DNA of 64,000 bases. Source: Microcebus murinus (taxonomy: Eukaryota > Chordata > Mammalia > Primates > Cheirogaleidae). The translations under genes and the position numbers were made by a program. Shown here piece by piece: positions 12,286 to 25,018 of the stretch. The stretch lies in NCBI RefSeq assembly GCF_040939455.1, contig NC_134110.1, positions 96,625,001 through 96,689,000 of the forward strand, in the 5' to 3' direction. Below the pieces are notes generated by a model. The model saw only the letters and a program-made list of their open reading frames with translations, did not search any database and was not told the DNA's origin. Every line of letters begins with the position of its first letter. Position 1 is the stretch's first letter.

Positions 12286-14245
12286 GTTATATCTGTAATG
12301 TATGAATTGGATTACACTAACTAAACTCTTATTAAGAATGACTCAGTCTGGCTATTATATTTTGCAGCTTCTCGGGGAAGTGCTAAGATTTATTTGTGTG
12401 GGAATTTTTGTTTTCTTGAGTTCATTCAAATATGGTATTCTGATATCATTCCTTAAAAATAATAAAAGTGTGGGGCAAGACATGCAGCCTTATTCTAACA
12501 AAATTTTAATACTTTTAACTATTAAAATCCCTGTTCTACTTAGATTGGTACAAAGGTATGACAAAAGTCACTATTACTCATCTTTAACTTCATATTCCAT
12601 AAAACATAGCACTGCAGGCTCTGATAAAATAATTCTGTTTGGATAAATGTACCCAGTGGTAATTTTAATACACTTGCATTACTGTTGCATAGACAAATCC
12701 AACTATCCCTTCTTTCAAAGGGTCACTATCTAAAATGATGTCTTAATGTAAACATAGTGGCTTTGCTCTTTCTTGGTTTTATAATTTCTGAATCAAACAC
12801 ATGAAATTTCATTCAGAAATTTTCGTGTTTCTCATTCATATCTGTCTAGACTCTATTCCCAGTCTGCCAACTCCACCCAATAACCCATCTTCTACAATAA
12901 TCGTCTGTCTTTATCTCTATTACTAATACTATTGTACTGTTGGTTCCTTCTTCTTTTTCATTATTCTGGACATAACACCATTGAACTCTATCTGTTGTTA
13001 TTATAACCTTTTTTATTAAAAAAACCTTCCTCATATCAGTTATGATATTGAGATCCTTATTAATCCCAGACATCTCCCTGCCAGAGTTCTCCAACTTCCT
13101 GCTATGATTTAGACTAGAGACTTCTTTGCTTTCCTTTTGGTAACCAGACTCAAGGTTTCCTGAATCTGATAGTCTTTTTGTTTCTACCCTCATCTTATTG
13201 AGGCATATCCTCAATAACCTCTTAAGAAAAGATTTGTGGGCAGTAACCTTTCTAAATCTTGCCAGTATGAAAAAGTCTACCCTCATACTATTGTCGATAA
13301 TTTAGTTTAAGTACATAATTCAAGAGTAAGGCAGAACTGCTTGTTCTGCTTAGAAATTCAGAATAAATTCTGTTTTAAGTCCCATGACACCTTCAGCCTT
13401 TTATTATAAGTAGCATTTCTGAATTTCAAGGCCATATTCTGAGGCTTTTATAGAGGATATAGGCTTATTCCTCAGTTGTAGATCCTCCAACTGGGTTGTG
13501 GCTTCTTTTCCTGCTGCCTCAGTCTGACTTCTCCATCAGCTTTCCATCCTCCAAAAATGTATTGAAACCTTCTTTGCCATTCTTTTTTCCGTTGTGTATT
13601 TATGCATACTTGTTTCTTTGCTATGATGTTACTGGTCATTCGAACATTTTGAAGGATATTTTATTTTGAAATAAGAACTCATTTTAATATAAAACATTAT
13701 CCAAATATTGATTTAGATTTATTATTTAAATAACTAGAGTCTGCATTTTTATGAAAATTCAACCTTTATTCAAGTATAAAAGAAAATCTAAATATGCATG
13801 CTATCTTTTCACTTTGGAACTAGCAATTAATAGCCCTTTCACTGTATCACCGAGCTAGCACGGCAAAAGGAGTTTGGGCACTCAAGTCAAATACACTTGG
13901 GCTCACATTCTAGTTCCTCTACTGATGAGCTACATCAATTTTGGGCTAGTTACTTATCCACCCAAAAATATAACCTATCTTGACCTATATTATAATGATT
14001 AAAGAAGATTAATATGTCAACTGCCCAGTAGTACACATGCCCGATATATATGTGCTAAAGAAAAAGTTAGTTCCACTCTCCAACTTCTTTTCTTTTTCTA
14101 TACTTTTACTTATTCTGCAGACAATACCGATAGTAACCAATATTTTCCAGTTGGTCTTTTTTTTCTTATTCCCACGATCATCACCCTGAATAATATTCAG
14201 AACATGTTATTTCTGCTATTTCTGTCTAAACCTGATGTTCACATA
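12286..14245. other. Unassigned AT-rich sequence
   Basis: No gene or repeat is called. The longest open frame (12846-13286, minus strand, 146 codons) is Lys/Glu/Ser-rich with no recognised domain and is treated as chance. The block at 13370-13570 looks repeat-like but was not placed. Confidence 0.35.
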
Positions 14246-14249
14246 ATAG

Positions 14250-14840
14250 ACACTTCTTCTATTTTAAACTCCAAACCATCAGTTTAAGCCCCTGAAAGTA
14301 CAGTTCTGATTATGTCACTGTATCACTTCCCCACTCAAATATCTTCTGTGGTTCCCGTTTATCTACTAAATTCAATGCAAATCTCTTGACCACCTCCCCA
14401 CCCGAACCTATCAACTAACCCCGACTTCCATTCTAGATTTGTCATATGTTTCCTAAGTGTACTCTCTATTGCAATAAAACTTGATTTCCCACTATTCTCA
14501 GAACATGTGGTATGCTTTTCCATATTGGTTCTATTCTTCTCTAATTGGAATACACGATTTACAACCTGACCTGTAAAAATCCTATCTTCCTTTTAAGCTC
14601 AGCTTGCACCATACTCCATAAAGCTTTCAAAATCTCCAAGGCAGAAATGTGCTCTCACTCCTCAGAAACCTCAAAGCATGCTATCTGAATTTCCCTAAAT
14701 ATACATTTGTAGTATTCACCATAATTATTTCTAACTATGCCTCCACGTACCCAGCACATTATAAGCCATTTAGTGGTAGGAGACATATCCCATTTATTTC
14801 TAGATTTCCCCATAAGACTCACTGTAGTGTCTTTTGTACT
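14250..14840 (+). mobile_element. LINE2 (L2) 3' fragment
   Basis: The order of old L2 3'-end landmarks is visible in diverged form: TGATTATGTCACTGTATCAC, a CCCCACTCAAA stretch, TCCTTTTAAGCTCAGCTTG, and CCATAAAGCTTTC in place of the usual 'GAGGCCTTCCC' stretch. Divergence is high. Confidence 0.5.
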
Positions 14841-15025
14841 AAGTAGAAATCAATTGTTGTGAATGAACAAATGAACTCATAAGTACTGCTTCACATATGC
14901 CTTGATAATTTGTCTTAATGTCCAGTTAACACTTTAATCTTTATCTAAAATTATTGTTTTAAAAAATCTTTTTGTTTTATTTGGAAGAGAAAACTGGTAC
15001 TTGGGTATTGTGTGTCAAATTACTG

Positions 15026-15225
15026 TACTAGGCTTTTTTTTTCTAAGCATATTATCTCATTCTTGTCAGAATTACAAACAATGATATGATATTATTAGGG
15101 TTATTTTTTTTTATTTGAGGAAATTGTTGTGCTTAAATAATGCTATACATCACAGAACTAAGACTGAAATTTGGGACTTTCTTTGTCAAAATTATATGTT
15201 CTTTGCATAATGCTACACTTTCTGC
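15026..15225 (-). mobile_element. Possible MIR fragment
   Basis: CTAAGCATATTATCTCATT, then a TTATTTGAGGAAATTG segment and CACAGAACTAAGACTG match the MIR core on the minus strand. Strongly diverged. Confidence 0.4.
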
Positions 15226-15587
15226 TTTCATGGCATCACTTGGTGTCAACCAAGATTGTGTATTTTGAAGCCAAAGGGTGTGTATTTTGCCTTCCACTGG
15301 TTCTACCACCATATTTTGCATGTAACAAGTGCTAAATAAATATTTCATGGATAACCAAATAAACATAAATCAATCAAATAATTTTAATTGTTGGTAGCTT
15401 CATAGGAAATTTCATCACACAAAATTCAAACCCAAACAATTCCTTCCATAATTTAGGACTTACACATTTAGTCAGCAAACATTATTTGAGATAATATTGC
15501 TTACACACAAGAATAAATCATTTAGAGTCCTTGCCTCTGTGAACTCAACAATAATAGTTAGGAAAGCCACAAGATAATACAATAAAA

Positions 15588-15810
15588 TAGTGAGCCCTGG
15601 ACTATGTGCAAGGTACTGTCTATGTTCTTTAGACATACCAACTCTTTCAAGTTCGAACAATTAATAATAATTAATAATATCTTATTTTTGCAGATGGGGA
15701 AACTGAAACTCAAAGTGTTCACGTAACTTCCCCAAACTCATACAGCTAAAAATTTCCAGAGTCTATATTTGAGCCCAGGCACCCTGGCTCCTGAGGCCAT
15801 TCTCTTTTCT
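15588..15810 (-). mobile_element. MIR SINE
   Basis: A clear minus-strand MIR. ATGTGCAAGGTACTGTCTATG is followed by TGCAGATGGGGAAACTGAAA, ACTTCCCCAAACTCATACAG and TTGAGCCCAGGCACCCTGG, in MIR order and spacing. Confidence 0.85.
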
Positions 15811-15839
15811 ACACAATAATTCAGGTCCACACATGACTA

Positions 15840-16320
15840 TTGCAAGTTGAGAGATAAATATGTGAATTTCTACAATTTGAGAGAGACAAATATTGCTGTA
15901 GGGGTTCAAAGAAGAAATTATTGTTTCTTACTGGGAGGTTAGGAAAGGCTTCATAGACAAAGTATCAAAGCATGTGATCGAGACCTGTAGTACCAAGTAG
16001 ATATTCCACAGAAGATCAGCATTTGTAGAACAACATGAGTTAGGCAAGAAATGGAAAGGGGTTATATTGTTTTGGGTTTTTGTTTTTTGAACATGAGGAA
16101 AAAAGAAGTCTGGCCAGAGTACCATTTCTAGGTAGAAAATTAGTGGCAAATAGCGGCAAAAGAACAGATTTTTGGAGGACATAGTTCACCCAACTAATGT
16201 GCCTAAAATTCATTCAATAGGCAGTGTAAAGCTATTGAAGATTTCATACCAGAGAAGCCTTGTCAGTAAAGTGATAATTTATACATACTGATATGACAGA
16301 AATAAAAGGATGCCTAAATG
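15840..16320 (-). mobile_element. L2-like fragment
   Basis: A diverged antisense L2 pattern: 'GGGAGGTTAGGAAAGGCTTC' corresponds to the reverse complement of the L2 'AGAGGCCTTCC' region, followed by a degenerate AGGCAAGAAATGGAAAGG segment. Confidence 0.45.
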
Positions 16321-17288
16321 GTACAAGCCCTGAGAAAATTTTATAGAAACAGAAGGGCATTTTTATTTAAAAAAAAAAATAATTCAAAATGTTGTATTCT
16401 TTATAGTCTTAGGAAAAATTGACAACTGAATATCCTCAGACAGATACAAAAAAGGAGCACCCTAAACAAATGACAGAGGAGAAGTGTTCCAGATTATATT
16501 TCTAAGCTGGTATAAGAGAGTGAAAGGTAATCCCTGTACCACTTCTGAAGTCTTTCAGTAGTCATAAAATTTTAGTAATAAGTTTAACATTTTCTGAAAT
16601 ATATAAAAATTATGCCTTATTAAACCATCCAGCCTTCTGCTTTGGGACATTTTCCATTCTGTAAATGTTCTGTAGTTAGCATATTTGGGAAAGAGTATAT
16701 AGTTGGAACTAGCAGGCAATAGTATCAAATAGGTTGGTGTTGTCTCCATAACAGGTGAAATATCACATTTAACTGTACAGACTGCATTCTAAAATAAACA
16801 CAGTGATGAACTTAGAACAGCTACTCCCACTGAATGAGTTCAATCCCTTAAAATGTTTTCTTGTTGTTATAATCCTTTTAGAAAATGATATTTTTAACTG
16901 CAGTAGTAAAATGCATTTTTATTTTACTTATTATTTAAATCATATGATGTATCAAATTTGTTACATTGGGGATGGCAATTTTTTTAAGGAAACTATCAAA
17001 GGAGCACAAGATCATTAAAACTGGGTAAATTTACAAAATATCTTTACTCTTTTCATTATTTCTATTGTTTACATTTTGTTGAGCTTGAGAAATGTACAAA
17101 GTGAGTTCGTTTTGTTTTTACTTTTAGTCAATTTCATTTTATACTACATGAGCAAATTTTTATTTCATGAAGTAAGAAAATAGGTTTTCCCTCTTACCCT
17201 TATTTCTCTTCATCTTTTTCTCTCTTTTCAATCAAACTTTCCCACCCAAAAGAAATTGCTCCAATTGAAATTTCTAAGTTCTATTACC

Positions 17289-17339
17289 AAAAAAAAAAAA
17301 AAAAAAGAAGAAGAAGAAGAAAAGAAAAGAAAAGAAAAA
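17289..17339. repeat. Poly(A)/(GAA)n/(GAAAA)n tract
   Basis: An 18-A run is followed by GAA units and then GAAAA units: a purine-only low-complexity tract. No retrocopy body is recognised next to it. Confidence 0.9.
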
Positions 17340-17399
17340 TCCCTCTCCTGGAAATTGCTACAAAGGAATTTCACCCTATTACTCACTCTCTTCTTGGCA

Positions 17400-18250
17400 C
17401 TTCATTAACATCACTATTAAATCAGTCCCCAATTGGAATCCAGTATTGTGCATGAATTATTCTGCATGAGTGGCCTATTATAATTCAAAAGTCTTTATTT
17501 TTTAAAAATTTCATTAAAGCTATCTAGTTATATTGTTATTTAATAAGACAGTTTTGTATTCATTTTCAAGTCTAAATTAGGCACCTAAAGCCATTTGAAC
17601 ATGTCCTAAATGATTAGATGAAAATATTATTTTTATGATATAGTCCTTTTAAGACTTAAATAATCATTTGGCCACTAGTAATCCACAGCAGTTGTCTCTA
17701 CTTGTTCTGCATGCATATTTCTTTTATAATTGATGACACAGGTGTGCTTTTTTTATGAAATACATTATGGTATACAAAATAAATTGAATAAAACCAAATT
17801 TTATTAGATGCATCCAAGTACTTTAGTAATTACAATGTTGACTTTGTAATTTAGATTTATTCATCACTATATATTCTGCTTAATGAGAAAAGAAGTGCTA
17901 TTCTGAGGATGTGGGTTTTGTCAATTTAGGTGCATTTGGGTAAATGCTAAATATGTCCAATATTTAATTAGCTATATAAATGGCTCAAAATCCACTGGAT
18001 AATTTGCAGTTGTCTGCACTATTTCCTTCTGACTTGGTATTTGGAAGATGCATGAACCAGTTGCATCAGGCTAGAGCAATTAACTGGTAATTTGGAACAT
18101 TTAACTAGAAGATTGGCTTGTGAGAGGTTTTCCTAGCCATGATGCTCACAGGAAATAGATTCTGTCTGTAATCTGGCTCAACAAAATGGCTCACGAAACA
18201 GTTTCACAGCAAGACTGTATCAGAAACCAGTGAGCCCTTGTGAAAATGCT
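17400..18250. promoter_or_regulatory. Candidate conserved non-coding block
   Basis: A repeat-free AT-rich block of about 850 bases with many homeodomain-type cores and mixed motifs such as TAATTGATGACA and CTATATAAATGGC. It is set between repeats but has none itself. The motif content suggests, but does not show, an enhancer. Confidence 0.25.
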
Positions 18251-19554
18251 TGTTGGGAAAAAATTTGGCATAGTCTAAGCCAACTTTATAAACAATTGCC
18301 AAATTAGCTAGATACCTTTTTTTTTTGCATCAGGAAGCATCATCTTCATATGGAGAAACAAAGTCCAAGACAGATTGAGGGATATTTAAAAACTTTACCT
18401 ATTGGCAAATTATAATCTAACACTTTTTTAGTAACTCATAACTTTAATATACCTCCTGAATTCCTGTTCTTGCTTTGATTGCTGTATCATGCTGATGTTG
18501 CTACAAGCTCTCTTCATTCTGACCATATGATTGCATTTTCCCAATGTCACAACAGCAAATTGTTTTAGTCAATTCAGTCCAGCTACTATCAAAGCCTAAC
18601 AGAATTGCATTTAGAAAAGTTTATTTGAAGGATATGTGCTCCATCTCCTCTCCAAGAAACCCTACATCCTATGAGTTAGGAAAAACGAAACCAACAGAAT
18701 ACTAAAATTTGGGTCAGTTAGTTGGAGTTTGGTTAAAGCAAATCAAATAGCACAGTGTTTTATGGGATGCCATAAACAACAGAAACAGTGATGGTTATTG
18801 AGACAACTAGAGAAATTTATAGATGAATGGAAAAGAGCTATAGCAACTAAAAGAGAAAGGAATAAAACTAAATGGGGCAAAAGAACACAAAATTGAAGAG
18901 CCTAAAATCAGACTATATTCATCCTCCAAATGAAACCTCCATTTTACTCCTTCTGAGGGATTCCATAATTCCAGATAATTATGGGTAAATGATTCTACTG
19001 TAAAAAAAAAGGACATATAACTGAGAAGAGCTAAAAGAAAAAAAGAATCTAATGTTAAAAAGAGTAGAATACAAATGGAGAAATTACTTTCATGGGAGCA
19101 AACATAGTTGAGCTGTCTATAACGCAAAATGCACTTAGCTTCCTTGATTCTGTTGAATTATTATATTAAATCACACAATTATTTCACATATCTACAATAT
19201 TGTATATTTTGTATCTACAATATACAAACTTTGGTGGCCATTACGGGATAGAATTAAACTATATCACTGCATTCCCATTCAGATTTTAATTAACTGGTGT
19301 GTGTTGGAATATTATATTCTTTCCATTTATAATATAGGAATAGTCATATAAAATCCATCATTATACTTCCTGTGAAGATGCTGTTGAGGACATTGTCTAC
19401 TGTGAAGCATAGTGTTCCCCAAAGTTCAACATGAGAAATTTCTGTCTTGACATAATTCACCATCAGGAAAAGCTATGTGTCACTTTAAGAGCACACATGC
19501 TTTCTCCATGCTGATAATAAAAGCTCTATAATTTATTCTACCTTACTTTTACCC
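18251..19554. other. Unassigned sequence
   Basis: AT-rich unique sequence. The minus-strand open frame at 18807-19127 is hydrophobic only because the plus strand is A/G-rich, and it has no recognised domain. Confidence 0.35.
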
Positions 19555-19603
19555 CAAAAAATATAGATACAAACATCCTGAACAAAATATTAACAAACAT
19601 ATT

Positions 19604-20041
19604 CTAGTGAAATAAGCCAAACATAGAAAGACAAATTTCACATGTTCTCACTCATGTATGGGAGCTAAATATTAAAAACAATTGATCTCATTGAGACAGA
19701 GAGTAGAATGATGGTTACCAGAAGCTGGGAAGAGTAGTGGGGAGGGGAAGATAAAGTGGGGATAGTTAATAGGTGCAAAAGTATAGTTAGATAGTTAAAT
19801 AGAATGAACAATATTTGATAGCACAACAAAGTGACTATAATCCACAATAAGTTACGATAGACTTTAAAGTAACTAAAGGAGTGGAATTGAAATATTCCTA
19901 ACACAAAGAAATCATAAATGCCTGGGGTGACAGATACCCCAATTACCATGATTTGATTAATTCACATTGTATGCTTGTATCAAAATATCACATGCACCCT
20001 ATAAAGATATACAACTATTATGTACCAATAAAAAATTTAAA
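19604..20041 (+). mobile_element. L1 3'-end insertion with target-site duplication
   Basis: A 5'-truncated L1 3' end begins GTGAAATAAGCCAAACATAG, continues through ATGGTTACCAGAAGCTGG and ATCACATGCACCCTATAAAG, and ends in an A-rich tail. It is bordered by AACAAACATATT (19592-19603) and AACAAATATATT (20042-20053), an 11 of 12 match, and the host L1 ORF2 continues on both sides. Confidence 0.85.
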
Positions 20042-20385
20042 AACAAATATATTTTAGCATTATATACAGAGTACAATATGTCATGAGCAACTGGGGTTTA
20101 CCCCAGAAATGAAGGTTAGTTCAACTTTTGGAAATTAATGCATGTGATTACCCATAGCAATAGACTAAAAGAGAAAACCCATGTGATTATCTCAACAGAT
20201 GTAGAAAAAGTTTTCTTAAAACGTCAACCTTTTACTTAGGATTTAAAAAAAAAAAATCTCTGTAACATAGCAATAGAAGTAAAGTTCCTTGTCTTTTGAA
20301 GGAAACCTGTGAATGGCCTTCAGTTGATGTCATCACAAACAATGAAGTACTCAATGCTTTCCCCTTAAGATTGGGGAAAAAAGTA

Positions 20386-20585
20386 TTCGAAGTGATGGAT
20401 ACCCTAAATACCCTGACTTGATCTATAACATTCTATGCATGTAACAAAAGATCATATGTACCCATACAAATGTACAAATATTATTTATCAATAATAGTTA
20501 TCAATATTATATTATTGATAATAAATATTAAATAATATATTAATAAATAATAAATATTGATAATAAATAAAATAATATTATTAGA
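20386..20585 (+). mobile_element. Second L1 3'-end fragment and AT-rich tail
   Basis: AAGTGATGGATACCCTAAAT through TCATATGTACCCATACAAAT repeats the same L1 3' terminus found at about 19930-20010. It is followed by about 100 bases of TAAT/ATTA-rich sequence that grew from its tail. No clean target-site duplication is visible. Confidence 0.65.
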
Positions 20586-20830
20586 TCAATTCATACAATA
20601 TACCCAAAAAGAAAAAGCTACTAGATCTAATACATCAGTTTAGCAATGCTGCAAGAATCCAGATCAACCCAATTGATTGTGTTTCTGTACATTAACTAGC
20701 AATGAACAATTTTAAAATGAAATTTAAAAGGTACCATTTCATTGATACAATCAACAAAATTTGAAATATTTAGGGAAGAAGCTAACAAAACATATGCAGG
20801 ATTGGTTGGTATAAACAAATAAACAAATGA

Positions 20831-21062
20831 TTTGGACAGTAGGATGAATACAAGAAGAAAAGTAGGTATGAGGCCAACATAGAGATTTCAGATATGGAAC
20901 CTAACCCCTTGAGACAAGTAGATATGTAAATGGATGTTTCTTCTCAACTAACCTCCTACAAGGAAAAATCTCTAAGGAAGATACAAAGGAAGACAGCAGT
21001 GGCAGAGGAAAGAGAATTGTGTTGAGGTGCACATCGTTTGGGCAGCAGGGATCTGCACACCA
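20831..21062. other. Unassigned sequence beside the tetranucleotide tract
   Basis: Nothing recognised. Confidence 0.35.
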
Positions 21063-21323
<261 letters not shown>

Positions 21324-21430
21324 TGAACCACAACCCTCATTTCACACTGGAAGGGAATGTGAGGTCAGAGAGTTTTTCTACAAAGAGGCAGAAAGAAAGA
21401 TGAGAAGGAGAGGGTGGTTGAAACAAAGGT

Positions 21431-21467
21431 TGTTTGTTTTGGTTTATTTTGTTTTGTTTTGTTTTTA
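21431..21467. repeat. (TTTTG)n-like low-complexity tract
   Basis: GTTTT units within a T/G-only stretch of about 37 bases. Confidence 0.8.
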
Positions 21468-21469
21468 AT

Positions 21470-23117
21470 ACAGATGTTAGAGCATAAATGTCTGCTGGTG
21501 CAAAAGTTCTTCAGAAAGAAAAAAAAATGATGCTGCAAAAGATGAATAATTAAATACCAAACCTGGATAAATACAAGAAGCTTATGCAATCCCTACAAGA
21601 GAAGCCTTGTCTTCAGAAATATGCTACCCATGGTAGCAAACTGGAATCACCCTTGAACTTGACTACATATAATTACATAATTGTCCCCACTACCTCCTTA
21701 TGAACACACATTTAAGGATAAATCAGAGTAGTACATCTGAAGAAAGCAGAAGGAATAGGTGTTTTTCAGGCAACTGAATTGAGCAGATTGTAACACTTGG
21801 GTAGGACATTAAGCACTGTGATTTTTGTCAAGAGAAGTAGAAAACATACCTGGTTACACATTTCTTTCCCCACAATAGGAAACAGCCAAATTAGTCTAAG
21901 GAGCCACAGTTTTTCTTCACATTCAATTCATCAAGAATTCACCATAAGCAGCCCCTAAGTTCTGCAAATGCAGTTTTTTAAAAAAGAGCTGTGAATTTCT
22001 CCTCTCAGCCACCTAGGAAAGCAGAGAGAAGGAGCATGAATGCACAGCCCAGAACAAGAGTTTCTGCGAAGAACTGAGGTGCATGCATGGTTAACATTTG
22101 GTGAGGAGCGGAGTTATAAAAATATACTCTTTCAGAATCAGGAACAGGTACAAGTTGGGAAGGTGTAAACACCACTAGAGTGTGGAATCCTGTCGAACAT
22201 TACCCACCAGAAAACTTGCCCCAAATATCATACTTGTCTTGTTTGTTTACCCTTTTTCCTCTGTATTCCTCACTAACCTGCAACCTCCATGAGGGGCCAG
22301 GGCTTGGTTACCACCGTACCCCAACTTACACATATGGCTCTAGATTGTATCAACCCTCAGCTATGTACAGTTCAAATCACGGGGGGGGGAAAGACCAAAA
22401 CATACTCCCTATATTAGGTTGAGTTCATGTAACTATTTAGCACCATGGCTATGAAATGGCTTCCACAGAATATACCTACAATTCACAAAATAAGGTACAT
22501 AACATAGATTAATTCCAAAAATGATAAGAAGTAGTCCTTACAGTATAAATAGTACAAGGAAAAGCCAGATATAATCACCAGAATAAAAGACAATAATTTT
22601 TCTTTTTTTTAAAGCCCTTTGCAACAATTTTTTAAAAATCTATTCTCTCCCTGATTTGTTCATTTTATTCCGGAACCATTTATTTTATAAGTTAAGGAAT
22701 GGTTCTTTTTATAACACAATACGTATAATTATTCAGAAGATATTCAGTGGCACAAATTTACTTCCTTTACATTTCTCTGATTTTCTGACTTGCAGTGTTA
22801 GAGACTCTGAAGTGTTAGTGCTCCCCTCAAGAGACGGCTGTTAACAATTCCGGGTTTCAGGACTCTGTGGTGCCTACCCTCAGGTACACAGACAATTACA
22901 TTTCACCTCCTCTTATCACCGTAGTTCACTTTTTTCCTTCCTCTGTGACCTTATATCCTTCTTCAGTACAGCATCTTTTGTGTCTTTTGTACTCTTAACA
23001 TTTCTATGATTCAACACAATGCTGGTTTATTCTGTCCCGTCTTTTTGCTCCAAGCTCTGTGTGCCTGAATTTTTGTAATAGATGGTAAATGTGGAGTTCT
23101 TTTCATTAAAAGTAATC
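21470..23117. other. Unassigned sequence with a possible L2 scrap
   Basis: Mostly unique. About 22225-22350 (ACCTCCATGAGGGGCCAGGG and following) resembles the L2 3' terminus but is short. A run of nine G lies at about 22381-22389. Confidence 0.35.
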
Positions 23118-23131
23118 TTTTTTTTTTTTTT
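23118..23131. repeat. Poly(T) run, 14 bases
   Basis: The T run is next to a minus-strand open frame (23027-23320). Without an upstream AATAAA or flanking duplication, the flanking sequence is not called a retrocopy. Confidence 0.85.
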
Positions 23132-24104
23132 CAAAGCACAGTCTTTGAAAGCTGCTGACTTGTTCTGCATGTTCAAGGAAGAATTAAACTTCTGAAAGTT
23201 GCTGCATGCTGCTCTGGCGGAGGCCCGTGCATCTGTGCAGCGTAAGGTGTACAAAACAGGAGGGCAATTTCTTAGTTGACTGAGAAATAATAAAATAGAA
23301 GCAGGCATGACAACTGACATAGATTGAAAAGGGTGTACAATCTAGCAAATCTGCACTAAAACAAAGCCAATCCGAAATGATTCACTATTACACAATTCAA
23401 TATCAGTCCCCTCACTTCTTCACAAGATGAGCTTTGAGGAACAGAGCCAAATGAGCAAGGATAAAAAATATATTTTGCATGTAATTACACTGCCACACAA
23501 AGAACCCTTGCCCACACATACACCTGCCAAGTGGGAATGCAGAAAATGGTAAGCACCAATTTAGGAAACCATATTTGATTAAATTTACACCCAAGAGATG
23601 CTGTCCATAATTAGTCTTTCTTTGAGAAATACAGATATTTCCACAGAAGATGTTCTTTGAAACAACAAATTCTTTCCTACCCCCCTGGCTATAAATTCAT
23701 CATAATCAGAAGGTGAAGGAATACTCTCTTATTGATGGGAGGGTAAATTTGCTAAACTCTACCCTAATCACTCAGAACTCTGCCACACTTTGCCTGCATG
23801 GGCTTCACCCGTTTTCAACACCTTCCATTCTAATCATCAGCAACCACATCAATCATTATCTCTAGCAAACCCCATGAAACCTCTGGTTTCACCACTCATG
23901 GGAATATGCAAAAATTTCTTTGCAGAGTCCATAAGGTTTTTTCACTTATGAAAGGCCATATTTCAGCCAGAACCCACTCATTAGTTCTATGCTACTTTAT
24001 CCTGCCCTTTATCCAACTCTCGCAAACTGCTCTGTCGAGGAAAGCCTCAATGGATGGTAGAATTCTACTGAAGGAGCCTTGCCCTAGGATTACTGTCAGA
24101 AGTG
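23132..24104. other. Unassigned unique sequence
   Basis: No recognised exon or repeat. The minus-strand frame near 23140-23260 is open and GC-richer than average, but its product is not recognised. Confidence 0.35.
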
Positions 24105-24255
24105 TTGGCTTCTAATTGTCACTTGACAACTTACAGAACTACTTTGGGCATATTTTAGTCTTTCTGGGTCTCATTTGTTCCCACAAGTAAAATGAAGGGG
24201 ATGTGCTAAATTATTTCTAAGATCCCTTCCAATTTCAGCATTTAATTATTTCATT
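24105..24255 (+). mobile_element. MIR-like fragment
   Basis: TTTGGGCATATTTTAGTC, GGGTCTCATTTGTTCCCAC and AAGATCCCTTCCAATTTCAG follow the order of a plus-strand MIR-type element. The downstream 'TCCCTTCC' phrase is typical of a MIR variant. Confidence 0.55.
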
Positions 24256-24916
24256 CAGAATGTGTTGAATTTTCTCTAGAGTTTTCCATTCACCAGAATT
24301 TTCAGAATGAATGACTTGTTGATGAAAGCTTGTTGGGAATTTTGGCCTTCTGAGTGTTAAGCATAACATTAGCCTACTTTTCTCTAAAGTCTCATAAATC
24401 CTTGAAAAGGAGTTAACTATTAAAGTGGTCCTGACAACAGTTGGTGAGCTCAATGAAAGATAAAAGGCAAATGCTCAGATTAAGAAGGCCCTCTCACTTT
24501 AACAGAAAAACTGGCAAACTTTAATCCCTAGCAGTGAGTGAGCCAATGTCAGAAGTTTTGAAATACTCTGAAGACCACAGTCTATAGCCCCACAAAAGAC
24601 ACATGGATTCTATAGCAAGAATCATCAGGCTGGAATGATGCACGATCCAAGAATTGATTAACCACGAGCATGAGGTTTAACACTTGGGGAAATGTCATCA
24701 ACACGATGGGAAAGAAAGTGAATCATCTATGTGCTTAGGCAAAGTTTCCAAAAAGAATCTAAAGTGAAGAACAGATGGTGAGATGACAAGCCAAAGATAT
24801 CTGACATTTCTCCAGCATCTCCAAGACAGCGGCTTTTGTAATGTTGTGAGCGACAAGGCAAGCTATTAAGTAGTTATTGGGAATCTATTACATATTAAGC
24901 ATGGTGGTGAACACTG

Positions 24917-25018
24917 GACAAGGAAAGGAGAAAGAGAGAAAGAAAAATAGAAAAAGAAAAGAGAAAGAAAAAAAGAGAAAAAAGAAAGAGAAGGATGAAA
25001 GGAAGAAAATGAAAAGAT
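24917..25018. repeat. Purine-rich (GAAA/AAAG) low-complexity tract
   Basis: About 100 bases almost entirely A and G, irregular and not a clean tandem repeat. Confidence 0.85.

Larger units (their letters stand above)
19555..20830 (+). mobile_element. L1 ORF2 segment interrupted by younger L1 3' ends
   Basis: Three blocks read as one decayed L1 ORF2 on the plus strand: 19555-19603 (ATCCTGAACAAAATATTAAC), 20054-20385 (CAACAGATGTAGAAAAAGTT) and about 20590-20800 (GATTGTGTTTCTGTACATTA). They follow the order of L1 reverse-transcriptase-domain coding sequence and its downstream part. Many stops are present. The gap between the first two is a separate L1 3'-end insertion; the gap between the second and third holds another L1 3'-end piece and lacks about 200 bases of ORF2, so it also involves a deletion. 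Confidence 0.8.

Noticed and set aside
12846..13286. 146-codon minus-strand frame as a gene
   Set aside because: No recognised domain, no splice or promoter context, and surrounding DNA looks like decayed non-coding sequence.
18807..19127. 106-codon hydrophobic minus-strand frame as a membrane protein
   Set aside because: Phe/Leu/Ser richness comes from the A/G-rich plus strand; there is no conserved motif.
23027..23320. Processed pseudogene on the minus strand ending at the poly(T) run
   Set aside because: No AATAAA before the A run, no target-site duplication, and no recognised protein.
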